The notes: generated from the sequence alone by a model not told the origin. Positions 54,528 to 63,602 are shown, counted from the first letter of the stretch. The stretch is DNA of 64,000 nucleotides from Nitrospira sp. MA-1 (GCA_032139905.1 JAQJDB010000006.1:1200915-1264914); one strand, 5' to 3'. Program-made: numbers and translations.

Positions 54528-56608
54528 CCAATCCCGACCATGAAGATTCCTAACAGAAGATAAAGTGTGGAGGGTGTGGCTGTTTGTGGCCAGCCGAAGA
54601 TTGCCTCGTATTGCATGCCATGCGGAAGGTTGGTCTTCATCGCATGGGATTGGAGTGGGCGATGTTCAGGCCGCGCCGGATTGGTTTCCACGGCGACCAG
54701 GCTTGTGTATTTGCTCACGAGATGATGCCGGAGAGCCAGGTCAATGACGGCCTGTCGGAGTTCCGTTTCCTGTTCGGATTGATCAGGTTGGAACGATGAA
54801 GCCTGTTGATCCATGAGTTGGGATATTTTTTGCCTGGCCCAATGCACCGCGATGCCTGAACGGGAAAGTCCGGCTGTGAAAGGCAGAATTCTTTTCCAGG
54901 GAACGGTTCCGTGCGTCCCGGAAATGGTCAGATGGGCGGGAGGGGTTTTTGATCGAAACGCGGCCATGAGCGGTTCCCCGGCATACACATCCGGCAGTGG
55001 AGCAGGAAGAAGATCCCATGCCCCATCGGTGGAACCTTCCAGTGCGAGATTAAGAAATGCGGGTTGTTCGAGTTTCACAAACAGGCGATGCATCTTGTCT
55101 TGCACCTCTTTCGTGGTGCCGATGTAGGTAAAGGTGCCGCGGCCATGTCGCGCGGCCTTCCGCATAAAATGTCCGTTGGGTGCGGAGCCGATGCCGACGG
55201 TAAACAAGCGGGTCTGGCCGAGGAGACGTTGAAGGGTCGCGAATAATTCCTCCTCATTGCCGATCAATCCGTCGGTGATAAAAATGACCTGCCTGAGAGA
55301 TTTCTGTATTTCTTTTTGATGAGACAATGCTTGAACCACAGCCGGAAGCATTTCCGTCCCGCCCTCAGCTTGAAGGCTGTTCACATACAAAATCGCGCGT
55401 TGAATAGCGCGGGTGTCAGCCGGCACGGCCTGCGGAAATAAATGTTTTGTGATGGAATTAAATTGAATGATGTTGAAGCGGTCCTTAGGCGTCAGACGAG
55501 ACACGGCTAGGGTGAGTGCGGCTTTGGCCTGCACAAGGGATGCGCCTGCCATGGAGCCTGAGGTGTCGATGACAAAGATAACTTCGCGGCTCAGTTCATC
55601 CGGGCCGTCTTCGATGAGTTGTGGGGGAAAGAAAAACACCAGACCGTAGGTGTCACCGTCGTGTTCCTCTAGAAACAGTTGGGTTTGGGCTTCATGGGTG
55701 GCTTGCGGGGTCCAGGCTAATTCGAAGTCGCGATCGGCAAATGTGGAAGAGTCGGTCAACTCTATGTGCGTGCGTCCGTTGGAATGGGTTTCAATATGAA
55801 TGGGGTGAGTCGGGGATTCCACTTGATCAAGCAGGAAGCCGGGTGCCAGATCGATATGAAGGGTAAAGGGATTGATGGGGCCTTGGCCAGGATGTTGGAC
55901 CGGTGGCGTAATCCGTGACGCATCGGGAACCTGGTCGGTGTTGACGGCCCATCCCAAACCGGTTGTATGCAGTTGTGCCTCGACCATAGACAGGGGAGTG
56001 CCCGGGATATAGCGGGGCCCGACCACCATCGGAAACCGGAGAGAAAACCGGCCCTGGTCGTACCGGACCGTATCCTGAATTTCAATCTCCACAATGATGG
56101 GTTCCCCCGGTGCAAGATTTGCCACGGATGCGGTAAACACATTGGGTCGTTCCTGCTCCAGCAAACTGGCGCGCTGTCCCTTGCGCTTGGCCTGTTCAAA
56201 TGTTTTCCTGGCTTCGGCCCGTTCTTGAATGATTCCTTCAATCACCCGGTCGCCGATCCGCATACGCAGGTGATCGACGGCCGCTTGTTCGGGTAACGGA
56301 AAGACATAGATGCCCTCGGCCCATTCCGCACTGGGATTGTGAAAGGTTTGCGAGACGGTGGTGCGCACGATCAGCCCGCTGATGGTGGTGGTGACATGGG
56401 TGGAGACGGTGGGGGCGGGGAGAGTTGTTTCCCCGGACATCGGGCGAATCATCAAGCCCGGTTGCAGGTCCGGTCCGGCCTTGTGAGCTGGTGCCGTGAC
56501 TTGAGATTCCAGAGGTTGAGCAAAAACAGGAGGAAGGCCCAGGCAATCCACCACACTGCCGGTGAGCCAAAACGCGAGAGGCAGAAGAAGTTGCTTCCAG
56601 TAATTCAT
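54491..56608 (-). CDS. Sortase target protein with VIT and VWA domains
   Basis: A 705-residue secreted protein. A signal peptide precedes the VIT domain (about 60-190; IVRTTVSQTFHNPSAEWAEG). The VWA domain (about 340-510) has the MIDAS motif EVIFVIDTSGSMAGASL. The C-terminus carries the sorting signal: WPQTATP (LPxTG-like), then a helix LYLLLGIFMVGIGWLW and the basic tail RQQAART. This matches the sortase-target proteins (TIGR03788-type) of Gram-negative dedicated sortase systems. The sortase gene overlaps the 3' end. Confidence 0.88.
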   Translation of the reverse strand: MNYWKQLLLPLAFWLTGSVVDCLGLPPVFAQPLESQVTAPAHKAGPDLQPGLMIRPMSGETTLPAPTVSTHVTTTISGLIVRTTVSQTFHNPSAEWAEGIYVFPLPEQAAVDHLRMRIGDRVIEGIIQERAEARKTFEQAKRKGQRASLLEQERPNVFTASVANLAPGEPIIVEIEIQDTVRYDQGRFSLRFPMVVGPRYIPGTPLSMVEAQLHTTGLGWAVNTDQVPDASRITPPVQHPGQGPINPFTLHIDLAPGFLLDQVESPTHPIHIETHSNGRTHIELTDSSTFADRDFELAWTPQATHEAQTQLFLEEHDGDTYGLVFFFPPQLIEDGPDELSREVIFVIDTSGSMAGASLVQAKAALTLAVSRLTPKDRFNIIQFNSITKHLFPQAVPADTRAIQRAILYVNSLQAEGGTEMLPAVVQALSHQKEIQKSLRQVIFITDGLIGNEEELFATLQRLLGQTRLFTVGIGSAPNGHFMRKAARHGRGTFTYIGTTKEVQDKMHRLFVKLEQPAFLNLALEGSTDGAWDLLPAPLPDVYAGEPLMAAFRSKTPPAHLTISGTHGTVPWKRILPFTAGLSRSGIAVHWARQKISQLMDQQASSFQPDQSEQETELRQAVIDLALRHHLVSKYTSLVAVETNPARPEHRPLQSHAMKTNLPHGMQYEAIFGWPQTATPSTLYLLLGIFMVGIGWLWTRQQAART

Positions 56609-56708
56609 ACCTGCTCCTTTATGGTCGTGAGAGGTCCTTGTGAAAACTGTCCGTCAGGGCGGGCCCGGGCTGACCCACAGCGTGGTGGGCCAACCCGGGG
56701 TGAGAGTC

Positions 56709-57578
56709 TTAGGGAAGGGACTCGACCGTGATGAGTGGATCGGAAGAGACAAATTCCTCCTGAATGTCTTCCGGCAAGGAGACTTCGGTGTCCGTAGAAG
56801 CGATTTGTGGTTCGTCAGTTGTCAGAACTAGTTCTTCCGCAGCCGGGCTGTCCGTGTCCGCAGGAATCATCGACAGTTGGAGTTCTTCTCCTTCTGTGGT
56901 TGAAGCAGGGAGTAACGCCACATGGGCCCGCCGGTTTTGTTCAAAACATTCCGGCGTCTCTTCCTGGCAGATCGCTCCGTCTTTCCCCAACGTGTCCACC
57001 TGGACGTCGTCCTCAGGAATGCCAAGCGACAGCAGGTAGGTTTTCACGGACTGGGCTCGCTTGAGCCCCAACGCACGGTTATAGACATCCGGCCCCTGAG
57101 CGTCAGTATGTCCCACGATCTGAAGGGTGCCGCTCCATCCTTCCGGCCTGCTCTCCATCTGGATTTTAAGATTGTCCTTGGCCTCGTCGGATAAGGTCCA
57201 TCCGTTAAATGCGAAATAGACATCCGTCTCTGCCATCGGCGGGTTCTCACCCGGTCCGGGGATCGGGGTGATCTCCTCGGTCAACGGCTCTTCACCCGAG
57301 GCCTGGCTCACTGCCATCGGTTCGTAAGAAGCGGGTTGCCGTTCGGTGGAGGTAAACGCACCCGCCATTTGCCCTTTATCAATTCCCTGAGAAGCCGTGG
57401 CAGGCAGCGGGACATCCTCGGAATACATCAAGAGGCCGCCTATACCAATGACCAGAATGAGTAAGCCGGAGGCCAGATAGACAATTTCCTTGGTATCCGT
57501 TGGACCGGCTCCGGTCTCAGGGTTTGGGGTTTCCGTGTGCTTCTGTGATGCGGGTGGCTGAGAAATTTTCACGTTCAT
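56709..57578 (-). CDS. OmpA-family protein of the sortase system (PdsO-like)
   Basis: A 289-residue protein with one N-terminal membrane helix (YLASGLLILVIGIGGLLMYS) and a C-terminal OmpA peptidoglycan-binding-like domain (YFAFNGWTLSDEAKDNL, IVGHTDAQGPDVYNRALGLKRAQSVKTYL, and FEQNRRAHVALLP). The Gly-Pro and Glu-rich tail is unusual. In proteobacterial dedicated sortase systems an OmpA-family protein (TIGR03789/PdsO) lies beside the sortase and target, as here. AAGGAGACAG precedes the ATG. Confidence 0.85.
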   Translation of the reverse strand: MNVKISQPPASQKHTETPNPETGAGPTDTKEIVYLASGLLILVIGIGGLLMYSEDVPLPATASQGIDKGQMAGAFTSTERQPASYEPMAVSQASGEEPLTEEITPIPGPGENPPMAETDVYFAFNGWTLSDEAKDNLKIQMESRPEGWSGTLQIVGHTDAQGPDVYNRALGLKRAQSVKTYLLSLGIPEDDVQVDTLGKDGAICQEETPECFEQNRRAHVALLPASTTEGEELQLSMIPADTDSPAAEELVLTTDEPQIASTDTEVSLPEDIQEEFVSSDPLITVESLP

Positions 57579-57934
57579 GTCTGTCTCCTTGGTTAAGTCG
57601 TTAAGAAGTAGTCGTTGGTATGTCCGATCGTTTTGTTTCGCGATCTCTTTTGATAATCCGCCCTTTGGCCCCTGTAACTGTTCACCTCCTTTCCGGTTGC
57701 GAATGCGATTGTTGAAAAGGTCCTATCGCAAGGGGCTTGCCATGACGATGAAAAGAAAAAGATGTTGTAAAACAGTGGTTTATGCGTGATGTGGGAGTGG
57801 TGGTTTTGCGGGGATTGCGGGGACGAATGAGTGGATGCGGGGATATCCCCGCATCGTCTATTAAGAGAGAGGAGGCTCTGGGGTTATTTCTCCGCCGTAT
57901 CAGCAGGGTGGGTGTTATTGCGATTTTTTGTAAT
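57579..57934. other. Region with a 22-base perfect palindrome
   Basis: Upstream of the OmpA-family gene. It holds GATGCGGGGAT-ATCCCCGCATC at 57834-57855, an exact 22-base inverted repeat without a T run. No gene is seen. It sits immediately before the first structured repeat. Confidence 0.6.
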
Positions 57935-58125
57935 GCCGGGTTTCGGCCCGGCAGCCGAGGTCCTTTTGTTTCGGCAAAAGGACCCAAAACCAAGTGACGC
58001 CCCGTCTGGCCTCATGAGAGGGGACGGACGCCAGGTTGAGGAGGGCGGACCAACTCACCTGGCTCAAACAAGGTCCGCCAGGGAATCAGAGCGTCCTCCC
58101 GTGGGCCAGCCGGCAGGCGTCGGAC
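57935..58125 (+). repeat. Structured repeat, copy A
   Basis: First of four copies of a dispersed repeat. It starts with a GCCGGG...CCCGGC hairpin, then stem GGTCCTTTTG (57959-57968) / CAAAAGGACC (57975-57984), then GACGCCCC, a GGCGGACC / GGTCCGCC stem, and closes with GGCAGGCGTCGG. Stem bases differ from copy B but pairing is kept. Confidence 0.85.
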
Positions 58126-58193
58126 CAAGGGAACAACCTCAGTCGAGACTTCGTCATAACTGCAGGGTTGGCATTGTCGTGATGTTCTGTGAT

Positions 58194-58430
58194 GCCGGGT
58201 TTCGTCCCGGCAGCCGACCCACTTTTGTTTCGGCAAAAGTGGGCAAAACCAGTGACGCCCCGCCTGGCCGCATCGGATTGATCGGACGAGGAGGAGGAAG
58301 AAGCGGGCTAACTCGCGGGGCTCGAACAAGCCCGTCAAGAAAAAGAGCGTCGATCATGGGACGGGTGGCAGGCGTCGAAGTTCTCAACTGAATTGTCATT
58401 CTGAGTTTTGCGAAGAATCTGTGCCCAGAC
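58194..58430 (+). repeat. Structured repeat, copy B
   Basis: Same order of elements as copy A, in the same orientation. The first stem is CCCACTTTTG (58218-58227) / CAAAAGTGGG (58234-58243), i.e. a compensated change from copy A. The second stem is GCGGGCT / AGCCCGT. It extends with the segment ATTGTCATTCTGAG and CGAAGAATCTGTGCCCAG, which is shared with copy C. Confidence 0.85.
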
Positions 58431-58536
58431 CACCCATGGTGTTTAGGTAGTATGGCATTAGTTGACATGGCCTACACTCTGTCCTACTTTTTCTTGCATA
58501 AAATCTACATCTATTCCTATAAAAAGGAGGAGTGAA

Positions 58537-58724
58537 ATGGCTGTCAAAGATATTGCCAGACAAGTCATTGACTGACGCATTACCTGATGAGGGCACAATG
58601 GATGATGTTATCCATGCCGTTTACGTGAAAACAAAATTTGAACATGCTGAGCGTGAAGTCCGCGAAGGAAAAAGGGGTTCCCCATGAAGCAGCCAAACAG
58701 AGTCTGCAAGAATGGGTCAAGTAA
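58537..58724 (+). pseudogene. Frameshifted ParD/RelB-like antitoxin remnant
   Basis: AAGGAGG precedes ATG 58537. The frame reads MAVKDIARQVID and stops at TGA 58573. A second frame continues the same protein (LPDEGTMDDVIHAVYVKTKF), and after another shift near the A5G4 run at 58670 a third frame gives VPHEAAKQSLQEWVK, ending at TAA 58722. Two frameshifts mark a dead or mis-assembled antitoxin. It resembles antitoxins that pair with ParE/RelE toxins. Confidence 0.7.
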
Positions 58725-58771
58725 TATGGTCTCCATCTGCTTTTAATGACATAGATGCGATCGCGGAATAA
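58712..58771 (+). pseudogene. Truncated ParE-like toxin remnant
   Basis: The frame MGQVIWSPSAFNDIDAIAE matches the start of ParE-family toxins (xxWSPxAxxDLDAIAEYI). It is cut by TAA at 58769, where an aromatic codon is expected, and later sequence is not alignable. It overlaps the antitoxin end by 13 bases, as in ParDE operons. It is therefore the remains of the partner toxin. Confidence 0.65.
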
Positions 58772-58869
58772 ATCGATCTTTTATTGGTGTTCTCCAGGCC
58801 TCTTACCTTGTCATCGGAAAAGGCCTCCGTTAATGTACATACAAGTGCCATACATAAGGAGAAGTCATC

Positions 58870-59151
58870 ATGAGCGTCAATAACCTGTTACGAAAAGCCA
58901 AGCCTGTCAATGTGCGAGAAGCCCAAGCTCAATTATCCAAGCTGATCAAGTCAAAGTCTCCCTCCATGGTCCTCTCCCATGGCAAACCGGTTTCGTTCCT
59001 CGTGCCCTATGCAGATATGGTGGATCTTGTCGAAACGCTTGACGAATTAAAGGACAAAAAACTCCTTGGGGAAATCGAACAAGCCCGGAAAGACTATGCT
59101 CAGGGCCAAGCCGTACCCGCCGAGCGCCTCTTCAAAAAAATGGACGTCTAG
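58870..59151 (+). CDS. Phd/YefM-like antitoxin
   Basis: A 93-residue type II antitoxin. The N-terminal DNA-binding segment VNVREAQAQLSKLIKSK and MVLSHGKPVSFLVPY are typical of the Phd/YefM family; the C-terminal half is charged and helical for toxin binding. AAGGAG precedes the ATG. The next base after the stop begins a RelE-like toxin frame that is truncated, so it lacks a working partner here. Confidence 0.85.
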   Translation: MSVNNLLRKAKPVNVREAQAQLSKLIKSKSPSMVLSHGKPVSFLVPYADMVDLVETLDELKDKKLLGEIEQARKDYAQGQAVPAERLFKKMDV

Positions 59152-59235
59152 ATGGCCTATGAAGTTGTCTTGCCCAGTGAGCGGGTGGAGCGCCTCTTTC
59201 AAGAAGTCTTAGAAAAAATTCCTGCCGACTCCTAA
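59152..59235 (+). pseudogene. Truncated RelE-like toxin
   Basis: The frame MAYEVVLPSERVERLFQEVL ends after 27 residues at TAA 59233. RelE-type toxins of this kind run on for about 60-90 residues. Repeat copy C begins 12 bases later, so the repeat may mark the point of truncation. It starts right after the antitoxin stop, the normal operon order. Confidence 0.75.
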
Positions 59236-59246
59236 AAACGATAAAT

Positions 59247-59483
59247 GCCGGGGTTCGTCCCGGCGGCCGACCCACATTTGTTTCGGCAAAAGTGGGCAAA
59301 ACCATTGACGCCCCGCCCGGCTCATCACATTGATCGGACGCGAAGGAGAGGAGACGGGCTAACTCGCGGGGCTCCCACAAGCCCGTCAAGAAGAAGAGCG
59401 TCCGATCATGGGACGGGCGGCAGGCGTCGGAGTTCTCAACCGAATTGTCATTCTGAGCCACCGGCGAAGAATCTGTGCCCAGC
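59247..59483 (+). repeat. Structured repeat, copy C
   Basis: Same orientation as copies A and B. Stem CCCACATTTG / CAAAAGTGGG has one mismatch. A longer stem TGATCGGACGC / GCGTCCGATCA (11 bases) and GACGGGCT / AGCCCGTC are well paired. It ends with the ATTGTCATTCTGAG and GAAGAATCTGTGCCCAG tail also seen in copy B. Confidence 0.85.
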
Positions 59484-59738
59484 CCGACGATTGTTTTTGT
59501 TCTTGAAAAGAGACCGAGTAGATTTGAGTCTTTGGTTTCGGCCTCGAATAATTTCCGAATAAACACGAATCTTTCCTTGACTTATCTCGACGATTATTAA
59601 ATTATCTCCTGGCGGGGACGTTAAATGAGCCTTGAATGGCTTATGAAGGCGTTGTCAGAAATTTGATCTTATTCAAGAGCTGGCAGTTTCGGCTCTTTTG
59701 TGGACCTGCCTAATTATTTTTAGATTGCGGGATCAATA

Positions 59739-60422
59739 ATGCTTTGTCCACATTGTGAAACCGGCATAAAGCTTGACTTCAGTGGAACAAGTAATGTTTA
59801 TCCTGCTGAACACAAGGCTAAAAAACAATGGGGTTTTGACCTTGCCCACGGTTTTTGTCCGCAGTGCGAACAACTCATTGTTTTGCGACGTTACGGCACC
59901 TATTGGCAACACGACGACGAATTTGAGAGTTCGCGGGAACTTTTTTCAGAGAGCGAGGAGATTCTCTATCCTGTGGTTCGGCGTTCTAAACCCGTGGATC
60001 CAGAAGTACCCGAACGGTTCAAAAACGAATACGTTGAGGCCTGCGCGGTACAGGAGATCAGTCCGAAGGCAAGCGCGGCCCTCAGTCGTCGACTGCTTCA
60101 GGATATTCTGCACAACCATTTTAATCTGAAGGCTCGGAGCCTCGACAAAGAAATCGATTTGTTCCTAGAGCTACCAGGAGTTCCTCAAGCGCTCTCATCC
60201 CAAGTTGACGCTGTTCGAAACATCGGAAATTTTGCTGCACATCCTTTGAAAGACTCCAGCACAGGAGAAATTATTGATGTCGAACCCGGAGAGGCAGAAT
60301 GGCTTATTGGCACAATTGAGGCCATGTTCGATTTTGTATTCGTTCAACCAAAGCGACTAGAGGAACTCCGAAAGCGACTTAATGTCAAACTTGCTGCTGC
60401 TGGCAAGCCACCTATGAAATAA
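59739..60422 (+). CDS. DUF4145 domain protein (HEPN-like)
   Basis: A 227-residue soluble protein. An N-terminal zinc knuckle (CPHCETG, then CPQCEQ) is followed by the DUF4145 domain (about 105-215), with the marks SPKASAALSRRLLQDILHNHF, VDAVRNIGNFAAHPLKD and EAEWLIGTIEAMFDFVF. DUF4145 belongs to the HEPN clan; many members act as RNases or regulators in defence loci. The RNxxNxxAH motif is present. The ribosome binding site is weak. Confidence 0.85.
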   Translation: MLCPHCETGIKLDFSGTSNVYPAEHKAKKQWGFDLAHGFCPQCEQLIVLRRYGTYWQHDDEFESSRELFSESEEILYPVVRRSKPVDPEVPERFKNEYVEACAVQEISPKASAALSRRLLQDILHNHFNLKARSLDKEIDLFLELPGVPQALSSQVDAVRNIGNFAAHPLKDSSTGEIIDVEPGEAEWLIGTIEAMFDFVFVQPKRLEELRKRLNVKLAAAGKPPMK

Positions 60423-60643
60423 ATGTTTTACCCACGATAAGCAGGACTCTACCACCAACCAGCTTGGCCAGCTTGTGCTTGGAGTCAGATCTTACGACCT
60501 GCAACTCATTGTATCGGGGTCAAAATTAAGTTTTTTGCTCAGAAAAATCATCTATGGTGTGTTCTACGGAAAGAAATGAGCAAATCCGATTCTTATGGGG
60601 ATTCTCCTAAACATTGAGTGTTATGCGGTAAAGGATTGAAAAT

Positions 60644-61642
60644 ATGCTATTTGAATGGGAAGAAGAGGTAAAAGGATTCAAGCCTGTAACTGGAATGAGT
60701 ATAGTCGATTCGCTTGATGGGGACGAGAAGGACCTCGAAAACTATCTAAAGGGGATCATTGGAGACCTTCTTTTCCCAGAATACCTGGTGTTTGGCAATG
60801 AACGCAGTTTTCAGAAGGAAGCAGACCTGTTTGCGGTCAATAGTAGCGGGGACCTAGTAATTTTTGAGCTTAAGGTAAAAGGGCACTATGACCGCGGAAA
60901 AATTTATCAAGCGTTGGATTATGCACAGCATTTTTCATTCTGGCGCTACAAAGAAATGAACGACCATTCCCAAAAATGCTATCCCGAGCGAAACGAATTA
61001 ATAGATGCCTTTGAGGATCACTTCGGTTTTCGGGTCGATCCTACGGAATTCAACAAGAAACAAAAGGTCATTGTAATTTCTCATTCGTCGTCAGAGGATA
61101 CGGGAAGGGTTTCTAGCTACTGGAAGGGATTGGGTGTCGATATAGAAGAATACTTCTATCGGTTCTATGAGGTGTCTGGAAAGAGGTATTTTGAACTATC
61201 AAATGAACTGTGGTTCCAGAAAAATTCCTACAATTGTTGGATCAATACCAACAGGAAATACAACCCCAAGGCATATTTGGATATGGTTAGGGGACGGAAG
61301 GCGGCCACTTATGGAGATCGCCGTAGTATTATCGGATCGTGGATGAATAAGTCGTATATATTCCTTTATCACAATGGCTTTGGAGTTATTGGGGTTGGAA
61401 GGGGTACAGCAACAATACAGGAATTCTACAATGACGAATTGCAAGAAGAGGAGAGATCCATTAAATTGAGCAACTTTATATGTGGCGTTGACCTTGCCAC
61501 AGCAGATATCACTACGTGCCTTTCACCTGGTGCGATTAAAGAGCTTCTGCAGCGAGATTTCTATTTTCCGAATTCATTAGTAACACTGTCGGAATTTGAG
61601 GCGGAAAAGCTATTTAAAGAATGCAAGAATACCTTTAGATGA
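60644..61642 (+). CDS. PD-(D/E)XK nuclease (DUF91/NucS-like N-terminus)
   Basis: A 332-residue soluble protein. The nuclease core lies near residues 45-110: QKEADLFAVNSSGDLVIFELKVKG, with Asp61, Glu75 and Lys77 in the D...ExK arrangement, followed by the QxxxY-like IYQALDYAQHFSFW. This resembles DUF91/NucS-type endonucleases. The C-terminal 150 residues have no recognised domain. AAGGA precedes the ATG by eight bases. It lies among genes often seen in defence islands. Confidence 0.8.
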   Translation: MLFEWEEEVKGFKPVTGMSIVDSLDGDEKDLENYLKGIIGDLLFPEYLVFGNERSFQKEADLFAVNSSGDLVIFELKVKGHYDRGKIYQALDYAQHFSFWRYKEMNDHSQKCYPERNELIDAFEDHFGFRVDPTEFNKKQKVIVISHSSSEDTGRVSSYWKGLGVDIEEYFYRFYEVSGKRYFELSNELWFQKNSYNCWINTNRKYNPKAYLDMVRGRKAATYGDRRSIIGSWMNKSYIFLYHNGFGVIGVGRGTATIQEFYNDELQEEERSIKLSNFICGVDLATADITTCLSPGAIKELLQRDFYFPNSLVTLSEFEAEKLFKECKNTFR

Positions 61643-61953
61643 TTGCACAAAATGGCAATGCACCAGACGACAATTCCGCTGTGCTCCATTACCGACGATG
61701 AACTTTGGCGTGTATTAGCGGGTTAAATCTGCTGTTGAGAGTCGAAGGTAAAGTATCAGAGCTTTATTTTGGGGTACTTCTCCCGTCTTGATCCAGTGAC
61801 AATGACAGATTTGCATAACAACAGGATGCAGCAGACTCGCATGAATCCGGGTGTCGTTGATGCTTAACGCTAGGTGGCGAAATACCTGTGTCTCGAAACA
61901 TTAGAAACCCTAGTAATGTTTGTACGTGACAACCCAAGGAATAAAGGTACAGC
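61643..61953. other. Gap between the nuclease and DUF262 genes
   Basis: A 311-base gap with no protein-like frame. The sequence GCTTAACGCTAGGTGG near 61863 faintly recalls an integron recombination-site core, but no full site could be drawn. A promoter for the DUF262 gene is expected. Confidence 0.4.
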
Positions 61954-63549
61954 ATGAAGTCCGATATATCTACAAAGCTAGCAACCGAAACAGCTTACTT
62001 CCAACAACTAATCGCAGACATCAAAAAGGGGGAAATCAAGATACCTCAGTTTCAACGAAAGTTCGTCTGGAAAGACGATCAAGCGTTAGACCTGCTCGAT
62101 TCTGTGGCAAATAGATATCCGATTGGCAGCGTTCTGCTCTGGAAAACTGTTGAAAAGCTCAATGCAGCGAGGGACATAGGTAGCTTCCGTTTGCCTACCA
62201 CAGACGAAATCACGCCGACGAATTACGTATTGGACGGGCAACAGAGGTTAACAGTTATGTACTCGTGCCTTGGAGCGAGTGAAAAGGAAGGCGGTTATAC
62301 CGCGGCTTATGATCTCACAAGCGAAATTTTCATTGAAATCAAAGGGCCCATATCCAGACCAGACATATTTCCTCTCCGAAAGATGTTCAACACCACCAGC
62401 TTATTGAACTACCGAACTTCGTTGTTAAATCTGCCCAATGCTGCCATCCTGCAAGAGCGACTCGACGATATTATTTCCGCATTCACTCAGTACAAACTTC
62501 CAGTAGTTACACTCAAGGATCTAACCATTGAGGAGGTTTGCCCAATCTTCGAAAGAATCAATAGTTCAGGTACAAGACTATCCACATACGACCTCATGGT
62601 TGCAGCCACATGGGCTGAAGACTTCGACCTGAACGAGAAGGTAGCCGGTGTGCTATCTGCGCTTGATTCAAAGGGTTACGGTAGTACGGAACGCTCTACA
62701 ATCCTTAAGGCACTCTCCGCCGTACATTCTGGATCTATTCAAGATAAATCGCTTCGCGAACTTCGAAACCTTTCGACATCACAGATTGAAAGCTTGGCAG
62801 CGCGTACCGAATCCGCACTTAGGTCTGCAGTAGATGCACTTAGTACCCAGTTCCTAATTCACAGTTGGGATTTCTTGTCCTACGAAGCCGTATTGCTTGT
62901 AGCGACATACATTTTCAGAGATGCTAAGGAATTATCCGCGTTGCAGGCCAATCGCCTGAAGCAATGGTTCTGGCGGGCCTCGTTCGGAGAACGTTATAAA
63001 ATCGGCGGAGAGAACTTTGTTTCGCGTGACCTAGAGGTTGTCAAGACGTACGTCCTCAATGGTGAAGGGGATGGTGAACAGTTTGGCCGTGTGCCGAATC
63101 CCAATGATTGGGGAAATACTCAGTTTAAAAGCAATGTGGCTAGGTCAAGGGCATACATCTTGGCTTTGGCATCTGCTCCCCCGCGTAACCTCACCAATGG
63201 TATGTCCATTGACGTTCAAAGTGCTCTTTCAGGATACAACAAGAAAGAGTACCACCATATCTACCCAAGAGCGTATCTGAAAGCCATCGGAGAAACGCTT
63301 GAGTCTAACGCCTTGGGAAACATCGTCATGCTCACCTCTACGTCCAATAAGACCATAAGTGATAGTCCCCCCTCGAAGTATGTTCCGACAATTGTCGCAG
63401 CGCTTGGCAAGGACGCTGACGAAGTTTTCACTTCAAACCTCCTACCGAAGCCCTCGTCTTTCAGTTACAAAAAGGCGAATTACTCCGACTTCCTTGCAGC
63501 ACGAGGGAAGATCATATCCGACTATGTCGCTGGACTGATCTCGGGGTGA
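61954..63549 (+). CDS. DUF262 protein with C-terminal HNH-like motif
   Basis: A 531-residue protein. The N-terminal DUF262 domain has IPQFQRKFVWKD (31-41) and DGQQRLT (94-100), the nucleotide-binding/hydrolysing signature of GmrS-type ParB-like folds. The C-terminus has YHHIYPRAYL (His434-His435) followed by NIVMLTSTSNKTIS, an HNH/DUF1524-like nuclease motif. The pair resembles single-chain GmrSD-type (type IV) restriction proteins that attack modified DNA. AAAGG precedes the ATG. Confidence 0.85.
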   Translation: MKSDISTKLATETAYFQQLIADIKKGEIKIPQFQRKFVWKDDQALDLLDSVANRYPIGSVLLWKTVEKLNAARDIGSFRLPTTDEITPTNYVLDGQQRLTVMYSCLGASEKEGGYTAAYDLTSEIFIEIKGPISRPDIFPLRKMFNTTSLLNYRTSLLNLPNAAILQERLDDIISAFTQYKLPVVTLKDLTIEEVCPIFERINSSGTRLSTYDLMVAATWAEDFDLNEKVAGVLSALDSKGYGSTERSTILKALSAVHSGSIQDKSLRELRNLSTSQIESLAARTESALRSAVDALSTQFLIHSWDFLSYEAVLLVATYIFRDAKELSALQANRLKQWFWRASFGERYKIGGENFVSRDLEVVKTYVLNGEGDGEQFGRVPNPNDWGNTQFKSNVARSRAYILALASAPPRNLTNGMSIDVQSALSGYNKKEYHHIYPRAYLKAIGETLESNALGNIVMLTSTSNKTISDSPPSKYVPTIVAALGKDADEVFTSNLLPKPSSFSYKKANYSDFLAARGKIISDYVAGLISG

Positions 63550-63602
63550 TGATCGGCTCTGCATAACGGCGAACTCTTGCCTTAGTTCATACAAACAGCT
63601 AA

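Noticed and set aside
57782..58391. Arg/Gly-rich frames across the structured repeats
   Set aside because: These frames are by-products of the GC-rich repeat sequence; similar frames appear in each repeat copy and none has a ribosome binding site.
60423..60643. Possible transposon end near the GGGGTCAAAATTAAG segment
   Set aside because: No inverted partner or transposase gene; too short to support.
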